A program made the translations under genes and the position numbers. This document shows positions 16,058 to 27,500 of a stretch of DNA of 64,000 nucleotides, in pieces (position 1 is the stretch's first letter; the number at the start of each line of letters is the position of its first letter). The notes below the pieces were generated by a model. That model saw only the letters and a program-made list of their open reading frames with translations, did no database searches and was not told where the DNA came from. The DNA comes from an uncultured Aquimarina sp. (lineage in GTDB: Bacteria; Bacteroidota; Bacteroidia; Flavobacteriales; Flavobacteriaceae): positions 1 to 64,000 of the forward strand of contig NZ_CANLYD010000025.1 in NCBI RefSeq assembly GCF_947495315.1. Reading direction: 5' to 3'.

Positions 16058-17170
16058 ATGAATATATTAGATGTATCTCCTTTATTTAGCACCATCATTG
16101 GTTTATTTTTAGGTGTTTTTATCCTATTCAGAAAATCTGGTTTAGGTAAAAACAAAAAAATACGGGTGGTTCTTAGTAGTTTGGTATTCTTGTATACATA
16201 TACCTCGTTTGATTATTATTTAGAGATTAATGGTAATAATGAATATTCTGGTAGTTCATACCTTTTCTATCATGTGATTGGTTTTTTGTTTTATTACTTC
16301 ATTGTATTATTTACAAGATCGGAAATCAATATAAAAAAATGGGTTTTGATAATAATTGTGTATACACTTCTTAGGTGGACACTTTTTATACCATTGCTGG
16401 AATATGAAAATTTAAAAGAGTTATTGCAAGGAAATTATGTATTTGATATATTGCCTTTAATCGAGATAGAATACCTTCTCACTAGTTTATTAAATATCAT
16501 TTTATTGGTTTTTGGATTTTTAAAACTGAAACGAACACCACTATCAATTACATTAAATGAAACCCAGCAAATACATTATCAGTGGATTAAAATTATTATA
16601 GTATTAAATATTGTATTACAAATAGGTAGTTTTATAAATGCCATATTAAACACTAATGATATTGAAAGTTTTGAATTTTACTTGAAACTAGAAACACTAT
16701 TATTTGTAATTTTCTTCTTTATTCTGGCATATTCAATGATGCATTTTCCTGTATTTGCTTTCACAGGGTCATTTGAAGATCTGCCGGAAACCGTCAAGAA
16801 AAAATACGCAAATTCTTCATTGTCAGATTCTGCGAAATTATTTCGGTTGATACAAGATAATGTTCAAGAAGAAAAGCTCTATCTTGATTATGATATTAAA
16901 TTGAATACGCTAGCTGAGAAACTCGATCAGTCCATACATCATATCTCGCAGGCTATTAATGAAAATGCTCAGATGAGTTTTTCGGATTATATCAATCAAT
17001 TTAGGATAAAAGAAGCCAAAAAGATGCTATTAAAACCTAATCCGGAAACGATTTATGTAATTTCCTTAGACGTTGGTTTTAATAGTAAAGCTGCTTTTTA
17101 CAACGCTTTCAAAAAAAATACGCAGCAAACTCCAACAGAATTTAAAAAACTTCATAAAAAAAGTAATTAG
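16058..17170 (+). CDS. Membrane-bound AraC family regulator
   Basis: 370 residues from the ATG at 16058; the longer frame starts at a TTG inside the promoter. The N-terminal two thirds contain about seven membrane helices (for instance PLFSTIIGLFLGVFILF and VLIIIVYTLLRW). The C-terminal AraC domain has INTLAEKLDQ-like first HTH, a second HTH around VISLDVGFNSKAAFYNAF and ends TPTEFKKLH. It is divergent from a paralogue at 14716-15762 but only loosely similar outside the DNA-binding part. A terminator follows at 17207. Target genes unknown; the outer-membrane protein downstream is one candidate. Confidence 0.85.
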   Translation: MNILDVSPLFSTIIGLFLGVFILFRKSGLGKNKKIRVVLSSLVFLYTYTSFDYYLEINGNNEYSGSSYLFYHVIGFLFYYFIVLFTRSEINIKKWVLIIIVYTLLRWTLFIPLLEYENLKELLQGNYVFDILPLIEIEYLLTSLLNIILLVFGFLKLKRTPLSITLNETQQIHYQWIKIIIVLNIVLQIGSFINAILNTNDIESFEFYLKLETLLFVIFFFILAYSMMHFPVFAFTGSFEDLPETVKKKYANSSLSDSAKLFRLIQDNVQEEKLYLDYDIKLNTLAEKLDQSIHHISQAINENAQMSFSDYINQFRIKEAKKMLLKPNPETIYVISLDVGFNSKAAFYNAFKKNTQQTPTEFKKLHKKSN

Positions 17171-17206
17171 TTGTAACTATTTTATTTTAAGGTTTTTAGT
17201 GTTTAA

Positions 17207-17242
17207 AAAGTGTCTTCCCGATGATTGAAGACACTTTTTTTT
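17207..17242 (+). terminator. Rho-independent terminator
   Basis: Twelve-base perfect stem, AAAAGTGTCTTC (17207-17218) with GAAGACACTTTT (17227-17238), followed by a T run. Confidence 0.88.
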
Positions 17243-17285
17243 GTTTGGTATTATAGGGAAAAACACTTTTAGCAAATGCTCAAAA

Positions 17286-17293
17286 TACATTTG
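17286..17293 (+). promoter_or_regulatory. Bacteroidetes -7 element (TACATTTG)
   Basis: Matches TAnnTTTG and lies 51 bases before the start of the outer-membrane protein gene. A well-spaced TTG was not found. Confidence 0.4.
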
Positions 17294-17343
17294 CTCCCAT
17301 AATTGAAAAACAAAAATTACTAAAAACAATTTAAAACGAAAAA

Positions 17344-17907
17344 ATGAAAACATTTAAGAAAACAAAATTAGTTGTTGCTTTTTTATTAATGGGAATTGTA
17401 GCTGCTAATGCACAATCTAAGAATGGAGCTGGAATGCAATATGGAGTAAAAGGAGGAGTTAACCTTTCGAATTTGAAAAATATTGATGGAAAAGCAAAAA
17501 TAGGATTAACAGCGGGAGTTTTTACCCAATACGGATTTACTGATAAATTCTCATTGCGTTCAGAAGCTTTATTTTCTGTTCAAGGAGTAAAAGCTAAAGG
17601 AAATATAGAGAAAATAAAATTAAACTATGTAAGCTTACTTCCTGCAATGGCTAGGTTTAGCCCAGTGAAGAGGGTTAATATTGAAGCCGGACCTCAGTTT
17701 GGGATACTGGTTAGCAAGAAAGGAGGAAATCTTCGTACAGAAGATTATAGAAAATTAGATTATGGATTAGCAGTAGGAGTTGGGTTTCATATTATCGAAA
17801 ATATAGAAATCGGAGCACGGTATTATTTGGGATTAAGAGATATTACAAAAACAACTGGTGAAGTTAAAAATTCAGTATTTCAGTTTACACTTTCCTTTGG
17901 GTTTTAA
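17344..17907 (+). CDS. Outer-membrane beta-barrel protein (PorT-like)
   Basis: 187 residues. A signal peptide ends at VAANAQ. The mature part alternates in short amphipathic strands (YGVKGGVNLSNLK, AGVFTQYGFTDKFSLRSEAL, VNIEAGPQFGILV) and closes with a terminal Phe in FQFTLSFGF, the usual mark of an eight-stranded barrel of the outer-membrane-protein beta-barrel family of Bacteroidota. Likely structural or a small porin. It stands alone between a terminator and the DUF1624 gene. Confidence 0.8.
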   Translation: MKTFKKTKLVVAFLLMGIVAANAQSKNGAGMQYGVKGGVNLSNLKNIDGKAKIGLTAGVFTQYGFTDKFSLRSEALFSVQGVKAKGNIEKIKLNYVSLLPAMARFSPVKRVNIEAGPQFGILVSKKGGNLRTEDYRKLDYGLAVGVGFHIIENIEIGARYYLGLRDITKTTGEVKNSVFQFTLSFGF

Positions 17908-18033
17908 GGATAACATTAATGGCAAAGAATTCTTCAATAAAAATGTGAGGAATTCTTTGTTTCCTAATTATATGCAACAAGTATTTGCTACCTCAGATTT
18001 GATTATAGTTATAATAAGGATATATAAATCAGT

Positions 18034-19116
18034 ATGTTAGAAGAAAGAGAAAGAGTCAAAGGATATGATATTGCAAGAGCCATCGCAGTATTTATTATGG
18101 TATTTGTTAATTTTGATATAGTGTTAACAAAAACCAATGATGACGGGGTTTTATCAAGATTTTTAGATGTATTACAAGGTAAAGGAGCTGCTCTTTTCAT
18201 TGTTTTGGCTGGTGTTGGAATGTCATTGATGGTTAAGAAAGCATTATTTGATAAGAACCGTTCAAAACTGAAAAAAAAGAAATCGATATTATTCAAGAGA
18301 GCAGTGTTTCTTTTTGTTTTTGGGTTAATATATTTACCTCTATGGCCTGCAGATATTTTACATTATTATGGGTTTTATATTTCTATAGGTGCCTTAGCGA
18401 TAGCGGTATGTTCTAAGAAATTATGGATAACTATAGGAGGTATGATAGCAATCTACCCTTTTATTTTATTGATGATTGATTATGAAACAGGATGGAATTG
18501 GAAAACCACAGAATATATTGGTTTTTGGACACTGATGGGGTTCTTTCGTAATCTATTAATCAATGGTTTTCATCCTGTTATTCCTTGGGTAGCTTTTTTG
18601 CTTTCTGGATTATGGCTTGGTAGACAGAATATGTCAAACAAAAGTATCCGAAATCTAATTTTATTCGTATCAACAAGCATTTTTATTTTTGTTCGGATAA
18701 GTTCGCAGATTTTGATTGTTGGCTCGGAGTTGTTTAGTGAAATGCAACCTGAAGATGCAATGTTTATTTTTGGTACTAATCCTATGCCACCCTTACCTTT
18801 ATATATGATTTCTGGCATGAGTTTGTCTTTTGTAATCATTATATTGTGTATCATTCTTTCAGAAAAGTTCAGGAATAATTCTTATTTAGGTGTCTTAGAG
18901 GTCACTGGCCAAATGGCATTTACACATTATATTGGACATATCGTTATTGGGATCTTAGGGATTTATGTGATGTTTGGAGCGCATAGTGTTAGCTCAGGAT
19001 TTACGTTTTGCTATGCTTCAATTTTTTGCCTCGTTTCAGTATTGTTTTCATGGTTTTGGAGTAAACGTTTTAAAAAAGGCCCTATGTCATTATTTATGCG
19101 TTCAATTACCGGATAA
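18034..19116 (+). CDS. DUF1624/acyltransferase-like integral membrane protein
   Basis: 360 residues with roughly ten membrane helices. The N-terminal ERVKGYDIARAIAVFIMVFV segment with an early Arg/Asp is the mark of the heparan-alpha-glucosaminide N-acetyltransferase-like/DUF1624 and YeiB (DUF418) group. A second conserved stretch is GKGAALFIVLAGVGMSL. The end, HYIGHIVIGILGIY, matches the DUF418-type C-terminus. These proteins transfer acyl groups to sugars or are of unknown function. It begins about 125 bases behind the beta-barrel gene. Confidence 0.72.
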   Translation: MLEERERVKGYDIARAIAVFIMVFVNFDIVLTKTNDDGVLSRFLDVLQGKGAALFIVLAGVGMSLMVKKALFDKNRSKLKKKKSILFKRAVFLFVFGLIYLPLWPADILHYYGFYISIGALAIAVCSKKLWITIGGMIAIYPFILLMIDYETGWNWKTTEYIGFWTLMGFFRNLLINGFHPVIPWVAFLLSGLWLGRQNMSNKSIRNLILFVSTSIFIFVRISSQILIVGSELFSEMQPEDAMFIFGTNPMPPLPLYMISGMSLSFVIIILCIILSEKFRNNSYLGVLEVTGQMAFTHYIGHIVIGILGIYVMFGAHSVSSGFTFCYASIFCLVSVLFSWFWSKRFKKGPMSLFMRSITG

Positions 19117-19200
19117 AAAGAAAGAATAATCTGTACTTATGAATAGTTTGAGCTTTTTTTTGATTTAAAAAGTTTGTTCTAATCAAAGCGTCTGTGTTCT

Positions 19201-19230
19201 TTGTAGCTGTTTCGATTTTGGTTACTTTTG
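19201..19230 (+). promoter_or_regulatory. Bacteroidetes-type promoter
   Basis: TTG at 19201-19203, 19-base spacer, TACTTTTG at 19223-19230; start codon 18 bases on. A very similar sequence with GTAGCTGTTT and GTTACTTTTG is found at 15873-15901. Confidence 0.6.
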
Positions 19231-19248
19231 GCTGTAAAATTATTCATA

Positions 19249-19788
19249 ATGAAAAACATTCTAGCCTTTGCTGGTTCTAATAGTAGCACTTCTATTAATC
19301 ATAAACTTGTAGAATATGTTGCTTCAGAAATAAAGGATCATAAAATTAAAGTTTTGAAATTGGCGAATTACCAAATGCCAATGTATAGTGAAGATGCCGA
19401 AAAGGAGAATGGCTTTCCTGGGATGGCGTTAGGTTTAAAACAAGAAATATCAGAAGCAGATGCTTTGATTATTTCAGTTAATGAACATAATGGTACGTGG
19501 AGCGCTTTTTTTAAAAATGTAATTGATTGGTTATCTCGATTAGATCGTAATTTTCTGGAAAGTAAGAAGATATTGCTAATGAGTACTTCTCCTGGTCAAC
19601 GAGGTGGATTAGGTTCTTTAGAATTTGCAAAAAATGTATTACCAAGATTTGGAGGAGAGATTATAGAGAGTTTTAGTTTTCCTTCGTTTCATTCAAATTT
19701 TTCCTCAGAAGATAAAACGGTTACGGATGAGACACTTTTGTTGGGATTAAAGGAAGTTCTAAGTACTTTTGCCCATCAGATTAAATAG
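19249..19788 (+). CDS. NADPH-dependent FMN reductase
   Basis: 179 residues from the ATG at 19249; the longer frame begins at a TTG within the -7 element. Flavodoxin-like fold: the FMN phosphate loop GSNSSTSIN (residues 8-16), then EHNGTWSAFFKNVIDW and the STSPGQRGG loop, all typical of NADPH-dependent FMN/azo/quinone reductases. Cytoplasmic. It stands three bases ahead of pabB and shares its transcript. Confidence 0.88.
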   Translation: MKNILAFAGSNSSTSINHKLVEYVASEIKDHKIKVLKLANYQMPMYSEDAEKENGFPGMALGLKQEISEADALIISVNEHNGTWSAFFKNVIDWLSRLDRNFLESKKILLMSTSPGQRGGLGSLEFAKNVLPRFGGEIIESFSFPSFHSNFSSEDKTVTDETLLLGLKEVLSTFAHQIK

Positions 19789-19791
19789 CTC

Positions 19792-21099
19792 GTGCGAAGT
19801 ACCAAAATATATACTTTAGATAATTCTTCAGAATTTAAAATCAGATTATTGCAATGGGCACAACAATTTGATGACATTATGTGGCTGGATTCCAATACAT
19901 ATTCTCAGAAGTATTCCAGCTATGATGCAATTCTAGCAGTTGATGCTTTTACCTCCATAAAAACAGACTATTATTCTTCTTTCGATAAACTAAAAGAATA
20001 TCAGGAACAAACTACGGATTGGATTTTTGGGTATTTATCTTATGATTTAAAAAATGATGTAGAAAAATTGGTTTCGGAAAATTCCGATAACCTTGATTTT
20101 CCGGATTTGTATTTTTTTCAACCTAAGAAAATATTCCTTCTTAAGGATGACAAACTAGAAGTTCAATATCTAAGAATGGTAGATGATGAAATGGATGAAG
20201 ATTACCGGTTTATTGAAACTTTTCCATCCTCAATAGAGATTTCTAGTGAAGATTCTCCCTGTGGTAAGGTTAAAATAAGGTTGCGAATAACCAAGGATGT
20301 ATACAAGGAAAAAATCCAACAAATGCTTGCGCATATTCATCGGGGAGATATTTATGAAGCAAATTTCTGTCAGGAGTTTTTTGCAGAGAATAGTTGTATT
20401 GCACCTTTAGAGACCTATCATCATCTTAATCAAATTTCGAAACCACCATTTGCTTCATTTTTTAGAATGAATGATCAGTATATGCTATCGGCATCTCCCG
20501 AAAGATATTTGAGAAAAGAAGGAAGCAAAATTATCTCTCAACCCATAAAAGGAACTGCAAAACGATCAACTATAATTGAGGATGATAAAAAACTAGTTTC
20601 TGCATTGGAACAAGATCCAAAAGAACAATCAGAAAATGTGATGATTGTGGATCTGGTTAGAAATGATCTTTCCCGAACTGCATTAAAAGGTACTGTCAAT
20701 GTAGAAGAATTATGCAAGGTGTATACTTTTAGACAGGTACATCAGATGATATCTACGGTAGTTTCGGAGATTGATCCAGAGATTTCACCAGTGGATGTTA
20801 TTAGAACCACATTTCCAATGGGTAGTATGACTGGTGCTCCTAAAATTTCTGCTATGAAAATTATAGAAGATTTAGAGGAGTCTAAAAGAGGTTTGTATAG
20901 CGGAGCGGTAGGATATTTTACCCCAGAAGGAGATTTTGATTTTAATGTGGTGATCAGAAGTATTTTGTATAATGAGAGGAAGAAATATATTTCTTATACG
21001 GTGGGTGGAGCAATCACAGCTAAATCTGATCCTGATAAGGAATATGAAGAATGTTTGATTAAGGCAAAGGCAATGAGAGAAGTGCTAGAAGGATTGTAG
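19792..21099 (+). CDS. pabB: Aminodeoxychorismate synthase component I
   Basis: 435 residues from a GTG start three bases after the FMN reductase gene. Chorismate-binding domain in the C-terminal 260 residues: the PIKGTAKR motif, where Lys is typical of aminodeoxychorismate synthase (anthranilate synthase has Ala), then ENVMIVDLVRNDL and the TTFPMGSMTGAPK segment, ending with GGAITAKSDPDKEYEE. It makes 4-amino-4-deoxychorismate for folate with a glutaminase partner that is not in this window. Start choice: no ATG gives a better N-terminus. Confidence 0.88.
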   Translation: MRSTKIYTLDNSSEFKIRLLQWAQQFDDIMWLDSNTYSQKYSSYDAILAVDAFTSIKTDYYSSFDKLKEYQEQTTDWIFGYLSYDLKNDVEKLVSENSDNLDFPDLYFFQPKKIFLLKDDKLEVQYLRMVDDEMDEDYRFIETFPSSIEISSEDSPCGKVKIRLRITKDVYKEKIQQMLAHIHRGDIYEANFCQEFFAENSCIAPLETYHHLNQISKPPFASFFRMNDQYMLSASPERYLRKEGSKIISQPIKGTAKRSTIIEDDKKLVSALEQDPKEQSENVMIVDLVRNDLSRTALKGTVNVEELCKVYTFRQVHQMISTVVSEIDPEISPVDVIRTTFPMGSMTGAPKISAMKIIEDLEESKRGLYSGAVGYFTPEGDFDFNVVIRSILYNERKKYISYTVGGAITAKSDPDKEYEECLIKAKAMREVLEGL

Positions 21100-21546
21100 T
21101 TTGTAACTTTTTACTGCCACTAAATAAAATTCTTTCTAAGATGAATAATTGTTTCGTTTTTACCTGAATTATTAATTGGAACTTCGTTATGAGTGTTGAC
21201 ATGGCTTTGGGCGAGACGAAGTGTTGGAGTATTTTCCAAGTTTTAGCATAGTAGTTTATACTGAACCAAGTCGAAGGACTATGGTAAAACTTTAAAATGT
21301 AGTGAAACGTTATATTTTGCAATAGTTTCGACACGGAATAGATTTTCTAATGTAAAGGGAGAGGACGCTCAGATAGATGGCGGATAGGTAATATAATTTG
21401 TATGACCAGGTATAGAAATGTTAATTATTACTGTTTTGATATTTTTTTTAAAATATATGGTAACAAATCCTCCATTTATGACACTAAATAGAAACATATT
21501 GAATGTTAGCGATAACACAGAACACCGCTTTTAAATTTAAAATTAT
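21100..21546. other. Long intergenic region between pabB and the metalloprotease
   Basis: 447 bases without a believable gene. It holds ACTGAACCAAGTCGAAGGA near 21255, a decayed reverse-orientation relative of the CTTCGACTTCGCTCAGT element at 750. This suggests repeated insertion of small elements at this place. I see no RNA gene. No clear TAnnTTTG promoter was assigned for the large gene that follows. Confidence 0.5.
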
Positions 21547-24500
21547 ATGAGTAAAATTACTTTAACTTATTGTTTCTACGTATTTTTTTTATTATCCTTT
21601 CCTGCCAAAGTATTCTCACAAGAGTTGTGGTGGGAAATTTCAACTAACCAATATTCTAAAAGTAAATTAGATATTGATAATGAAACGCTGGTTTTTGAAA
21701 TAAATAGTGACCGTATTGAGGATGTTATTAAAAGAACCTCTTTTAGATTTTCAAAAAATAACCAAAAGCATATTATCAATTTCCCGGTAGAGGCTAATAA
21801 AATAAAGAGTTTTGAAGTTTTCAGAACCGAAGTTCTTCATCCTTATTTAGCTGTAAAATATCCCAATATTTCATCTTTTGTAGGTGTTGCAATTGATAAC
21901 CCTAAGGAGATCATACGATTCAGTTATTCCCCAGGTGTCGGGTTGCAAGGAAATATAGTGAGGCCAGGAAAAAAGACATTGATTATAAAACCAGTAAACA
22001 AAAAGGTACACGTTTTATTTAGCTCAGGACAAGAAAAAATAGAATCCACATTTAATTGCGAGACTGATGGGCTTCTTTCTGAGAAATTGAATGATAAAAA
22101 TGCATTACATTCTAAAAATGCCAATGATGGAAATTTGAGAAGATATCGTTTAGCATTATCAGTCACTGGAGAGTATTCACAATTTTTTCTTGATGGAACT
22201 GAGGTGAGTGATTTAGAAAGAAAAACGAAAGTAATGGCTGCAATGGTAGCTTCTATAAATAGGGTGAATGGGATTTTTGAAAGAGATTTTGGTGTTACTT
22301 TACAGATCATTCCAGAAAACGACTCCTTGATATTCTTGGATGCTGCTAATGATCCTTATCTATCTGGAAATAGCCTCAATAACGAATTACAGAATACACT
22401 TGATACAGATCCTAATGTAGGTAGTGCCAGATACGATGTGGGACACTTATTTCATTTTGAAAATGCAATTTACGGAAACGCTGGTTGTATCGCTTGCGTT
22501 TGCACGGATGGATCAAAAGGAAGTGCTTTTACGGTGCATAGTGACCCTAGTTCGGATAATTTTAATCTAATCGTAGCTCATGAATTTGGCCATCAATTTG
22601 GCGGATTTCATGTGCAAAGTAGTCCGAATTGCAGAAGTGGTTTTAATAGTGAAGTAGAACCGGGTAGTGGAAGTACAATTATGGGCTATGCTGGAATATG
22701 CTCACCAAATGTACAAAATCAACCAGATGATTATTTTAATTATGTTGATATTAGAGATGTTGCAATCTGGACAATAGATAATAGCGACTGCGCAGAAATT
22801 ATAACTACTGGTAATACTGCTCCCGATGCAGATGCAGGTAATGATTATACAATTCCAAAATCTACCCCATTTGTTTTAGAAGGGACGGCTACCGATATAG
22901 ATGGCGATACAGGTTTGACATATTGTTGGGAACAAAATAATCCAGAAGATCCTTTTTCTTCAAATACCCCTCAACCTAACTGGGTTAATGGTCCATTGTT
23001 TAGATCCCTATTACCAAAAGATGAAGGTAAAAGGTATTTTCCTAAACTAGATGATGTACTAACAGGTAATATTACACCTACTTGGGAAGTACTGCCAGCT
23101 GTAGCAAGAACCATGAGATTTGAACTCACCGTCCGGGATAACGTTTTGCAGGGAGGTCAAAGTAATACCGATGGAGTTTTACTGACAGTTGCTGATAATT
23201 CGGGACCATTTATAGTTACTTCTCAAAATACGGAGGAACTTTGGAATGTAGGAGAAGAAGTTACAGTTAGTTGGGATGTAGCAAATACAGATCAAGCACC
23301 AGTTAGTGCAAATACGGTGGATATTTTACTCTCTGTGGATGGCGGATATACATATCCATATGTAATTCAAGATGATATAACGAATGATGGATCAGAAACA
23401 TTTGTTTTACCAAATGTAGACAGTTCAACATCAGCCAGAATTATGATAAAGGCATCTAATAATATCTTTTTTGCTGTAAATAACACTGATTTTGAAGTAC
23501 AATCCTCAGAATTTGCTATAAACACTACAGAAAGTACTGTTTCTGTTTGTAAACCTGAAAATGCAATTTACAATCTTGAATACCGTACTTTTTTAGATTT
23601 TAGTGAAGAGGTAGTCTTATCCGCAGAGAATCTTCCGGTTGGGTTAAACGCAACTTTTGAACCTTCAACGATTATTGGAAATCAATTAGAAGGCATTCCA
23701 ATTCAACTTACAATTTCTGGAACAGAAAATCTTGTAGTAGGAGCATATGATTTTTCTATTAAAGGGAGTTCTGTTTCTGGTTCTGAAAAAATAGTAAACC
23801 TTACCCTTTTAGTATTTAACGATGAAATAAATACCCCTACATTAATTTCTCCTTCGGATAATGAAATAGGGTTCGAATTGAATCAATCTTTTACTTGGTC
23901 AGAAGATACCAATGCAGAAGCTTATGAAATCCAGATAGCTACAGATGGGGGGTTTAGTACTGTTATAGAATCTAAGATTGTTTCAGAAAATAATTATACA
24001 CCAGAAAATTTAGAATATAGTACGTCATATTTCTGGAGAGTACAAAATATAAACCCTTGTGGGCCGAATGTTTTTTCTTCGATCAATACATTTGTTACCC
24101 AATGTGCAGACCCAGAAGAGTTTCGATATATCGCTATTGGACCTTCATTTGTGAATTTAGGTTGGGTTGATGATAATTCGTTGACTTGGGATATCGAATA
24201 TGGACCATCCGGATTTATATTGGGTGATGGAATTAGTGTAGAAGCTACATCGAATCCATTTGAGATAAATAATTTAAATTCATTATTTGATTATGATTTT
24301 TACATTAGGTCAACATGTTTTGATGGAAGTACGGGAAGATGGATAGGACCTATTTCTGCTTCTACCACAGAAGATTTTTGTTCTGGAGATCGTTTTTATG
24401 ATTCAGGAGGTGAAACAGGTAACTATTCTAACAATGAAAATATAACGACTGTAATTAGTCCGAGTACTGCTCAAGATCGTGTACGAGTTAATTTTGAATC

Positions 24501-27500
24501 ATTTCTTTTAGAATCCTGTTGTGATGCGCTTTCTGTTTATGATGGTACGGATACATCAGCACCTTTAATTGGTGTTTTCTCCAGTGTTTCACCGGGAATG
24601 ATTCTATCAACCAATGAGTCGGGTGCTCTTACCTTTGTATTTAGATCTGATGGGAGTGTAACAGCACAGGGATGGGAAGCACAGGTGATATGTGAACCTA
24701 AACCTAATTGTGATAAGCCAGAAAATTTTGGAGTTAACAATATAGATGCCACAAGTGCTATACTCAGCTGGGATACAGATAATGAATCTTCGTCCTGGGA
24801 TCTTGAGTATGGTTTAAGTGGATTCGATGAAGGTACAGGAACTATTGTAAACAGTACTGAAACTAGTTTTACGATTAATGGTTTAGATCCAATCACTTCT
24901 TATGATGTTTATATAAGAGGTAATTGTACTGCAGGTGGTGTCAGTGACATTGAAGGCCCATTGACATTTACAACATTATGCGAAGTTATCTCAGCTCCAT
25001 TTATCGAAAGTTTCGAAGAGTTTACAACTCCTGTGTGTTGGTCAGAAGAAGTTGCAGGTTCTTGGTCTTATAATCTTTTCGCGAATAATGATGCGTCTCA
25101 GGCCGGAGATCGTAATATTCTGAGAAATACAAACTACGCTTGGGTAGATGGCTCTTTTCCTAATGGAGAAAATGCAGTTTCAATACTAAACACACCCTTA
25201 ATAGATATATCTACATTAACAGAACCTTCTATACAGTTTTCAGTTTTCAGTAAAAATACAATTGATAACACCTATAATACATTGGTTGCTGAATTCTACG
25301 ATGGAATGAATTGGAATATTATTTTAGAAGTGCAAGAAAACACTGGTGGGTGGAGAGATATTGCAATTAATTTAGAAAATTATACAATCTCAGGTCCAAT
25401 ACAAGTAAGATTTACAGTAACAAAAAATAGCCCTGGTAATCCTGAATATAACGATATTTTGATTGATGAAATAAAGGTGGATGAAATGCCTTCTTGCCTC
25501 AATCCATATAGATTAGAAGTTTCTAATATTAAGGGACGATCAGTAGACATATCTTGGATATCGTCTGGCAATGAATCTAACTGGGAACTGCAATATGGAC
25601 TGCAAGGATTTACTCCAGCAACTGCAATTAATGAGATAGTAACTTCTAATCCATATGAAATTTCAGGATTAGAGCCTACAACAACTTATGAATTGTATTT
25701 AAGAGCTGTTTGTGGAATTGGAGATAATAGTGAATTTATTGGTCCAATCACTTTTACAACGGATTGTGATCCTTTTGAGGTTCCATTTGTAGAGAGTTTT
25801 TTCAATTTCAGCAGACCAGAATGTTGGAAAGAAGGAACTGACAATTCTTGGTCATACGGAATAATTTATGATTTCAATTTAGACATTAATATTCCAGATC
25901 GAACATCAGGAGAGAATACGAATTATACCTGGAAGTATAACAGCTTTAATAATTCTCAGACCCCTTCGTATTTATTTACTCCTTTTATAGATGTTTCTTC
26001 CTTAAGTATTCCATCCGTACAATTTTCATTATATAGTAATTTGATTACTAATGAAAACTACAATACACTTACGGTGGAATTTTTTGATGGTGTTAATTGG
26101 AATTTGTTATTGACTTTTGCCGAATCCACAGAAGCTTGGAGAGATTATTATTTTGATTTGTCATCATATACAATTTCTGATAATATAAAAATAAGATTTG
26201 GTATCGTTGATAATCAGAATAGCAGTGAGTTTAATTATATTTTGATTGATGATGTAAAAGTAGGGGAATTACCTTCTTGTTTTAATCCAAATTCACTTTC
26301 AGTATCAGAAATAAGTATCGATAGCGCTACCATTAATTGGGCAGCAGCAGCAGATGAAAGTAATTGGCAAATTCAATTTGGAGAAAAAGATTTTGTTATT
26401 GGAGAAGGAACACTTGTAGATACGGTTAATACTACTGAAATTATTAACAATCTTAATTCTGGTACAGAATACGACGTGTATGTGCGTTCTAACTGTGATA
26501 CAGATGGTTTTAGTGAATGGATAGGTCCTCTCAGTTTTAGTACAATTCCAGATTACTGTAATGGAGATCTTTTTTATGACTCCGGAGGATCGAATGGGAA
26601 TTATTCTAATAACGAAAATGAAACAATATTGATAGCTCCTCAAGATACGGGAGACAGAGTACGCGTTATTTTTGACTTATTTAGTCTAGAAAGTTGTTGT
26701 GATAACCTGTCGGTGTATGATGGACCTGATAGTTCATCACCTTTAATAGGAGTATTTAATAATAACTCACCTGGAGAAATTGTTTCTACCCACGAATCTG
26801 GAGCATTAACTTTTGTATTTAGATCAGATGGAAGCGTAACTCGAACGGGTTGGGAAGCACGGGTATTCTGCGAACCTAAACCTAACTGTAGCGCTCCGAT
26901 TAATCCGGTAACTACATTTATATTAGCGAATGATGTAGAATTGTTCTGGACATCTTCTGGACTTGATGCCAATTGGGAACTAGAATATGGGGTAACAGGA
27001 TTTGATCAAGGCTCAGGAACAATAATTAACACAACCGATAATCCGTATCGAATTACGAATCTTACTGCAGATACTTTTTATGATGTATATATCAAGACGA
27101 TTTGCGATGATGGAGGATTTAGTGACGTGGTGGGACCTATCACCTTCAAAACAGAAGTTTCATGTCCAGCTCCTTCGGGATTTGTAGTGAATTCAGTTAC
27201 CGGTCAAAGTGCTAATATATCCTGGGATCTTACAGGTGGAAATGAACAGTTTTGGGAAATCGAATATGGAGTAAGTGGTTTTATACAAGGTAATGGAACT
27301 GTGGTTCCATCAGAAGTTAATACTTTGGATATTCTTGATTTGGCACCAACTACCAATTATGATATCTATATTAGGTCTAATTGTGGAATTGACGAAGCAA
27401 GTATTTGGGCTGGACCATTTAGTTTTAGAACCTCCTGCGATCCAATTTCTAATGAGACCAATCAGTTTGTTCAGAACGGGAGTTTTGAGTGCGGTGACTT

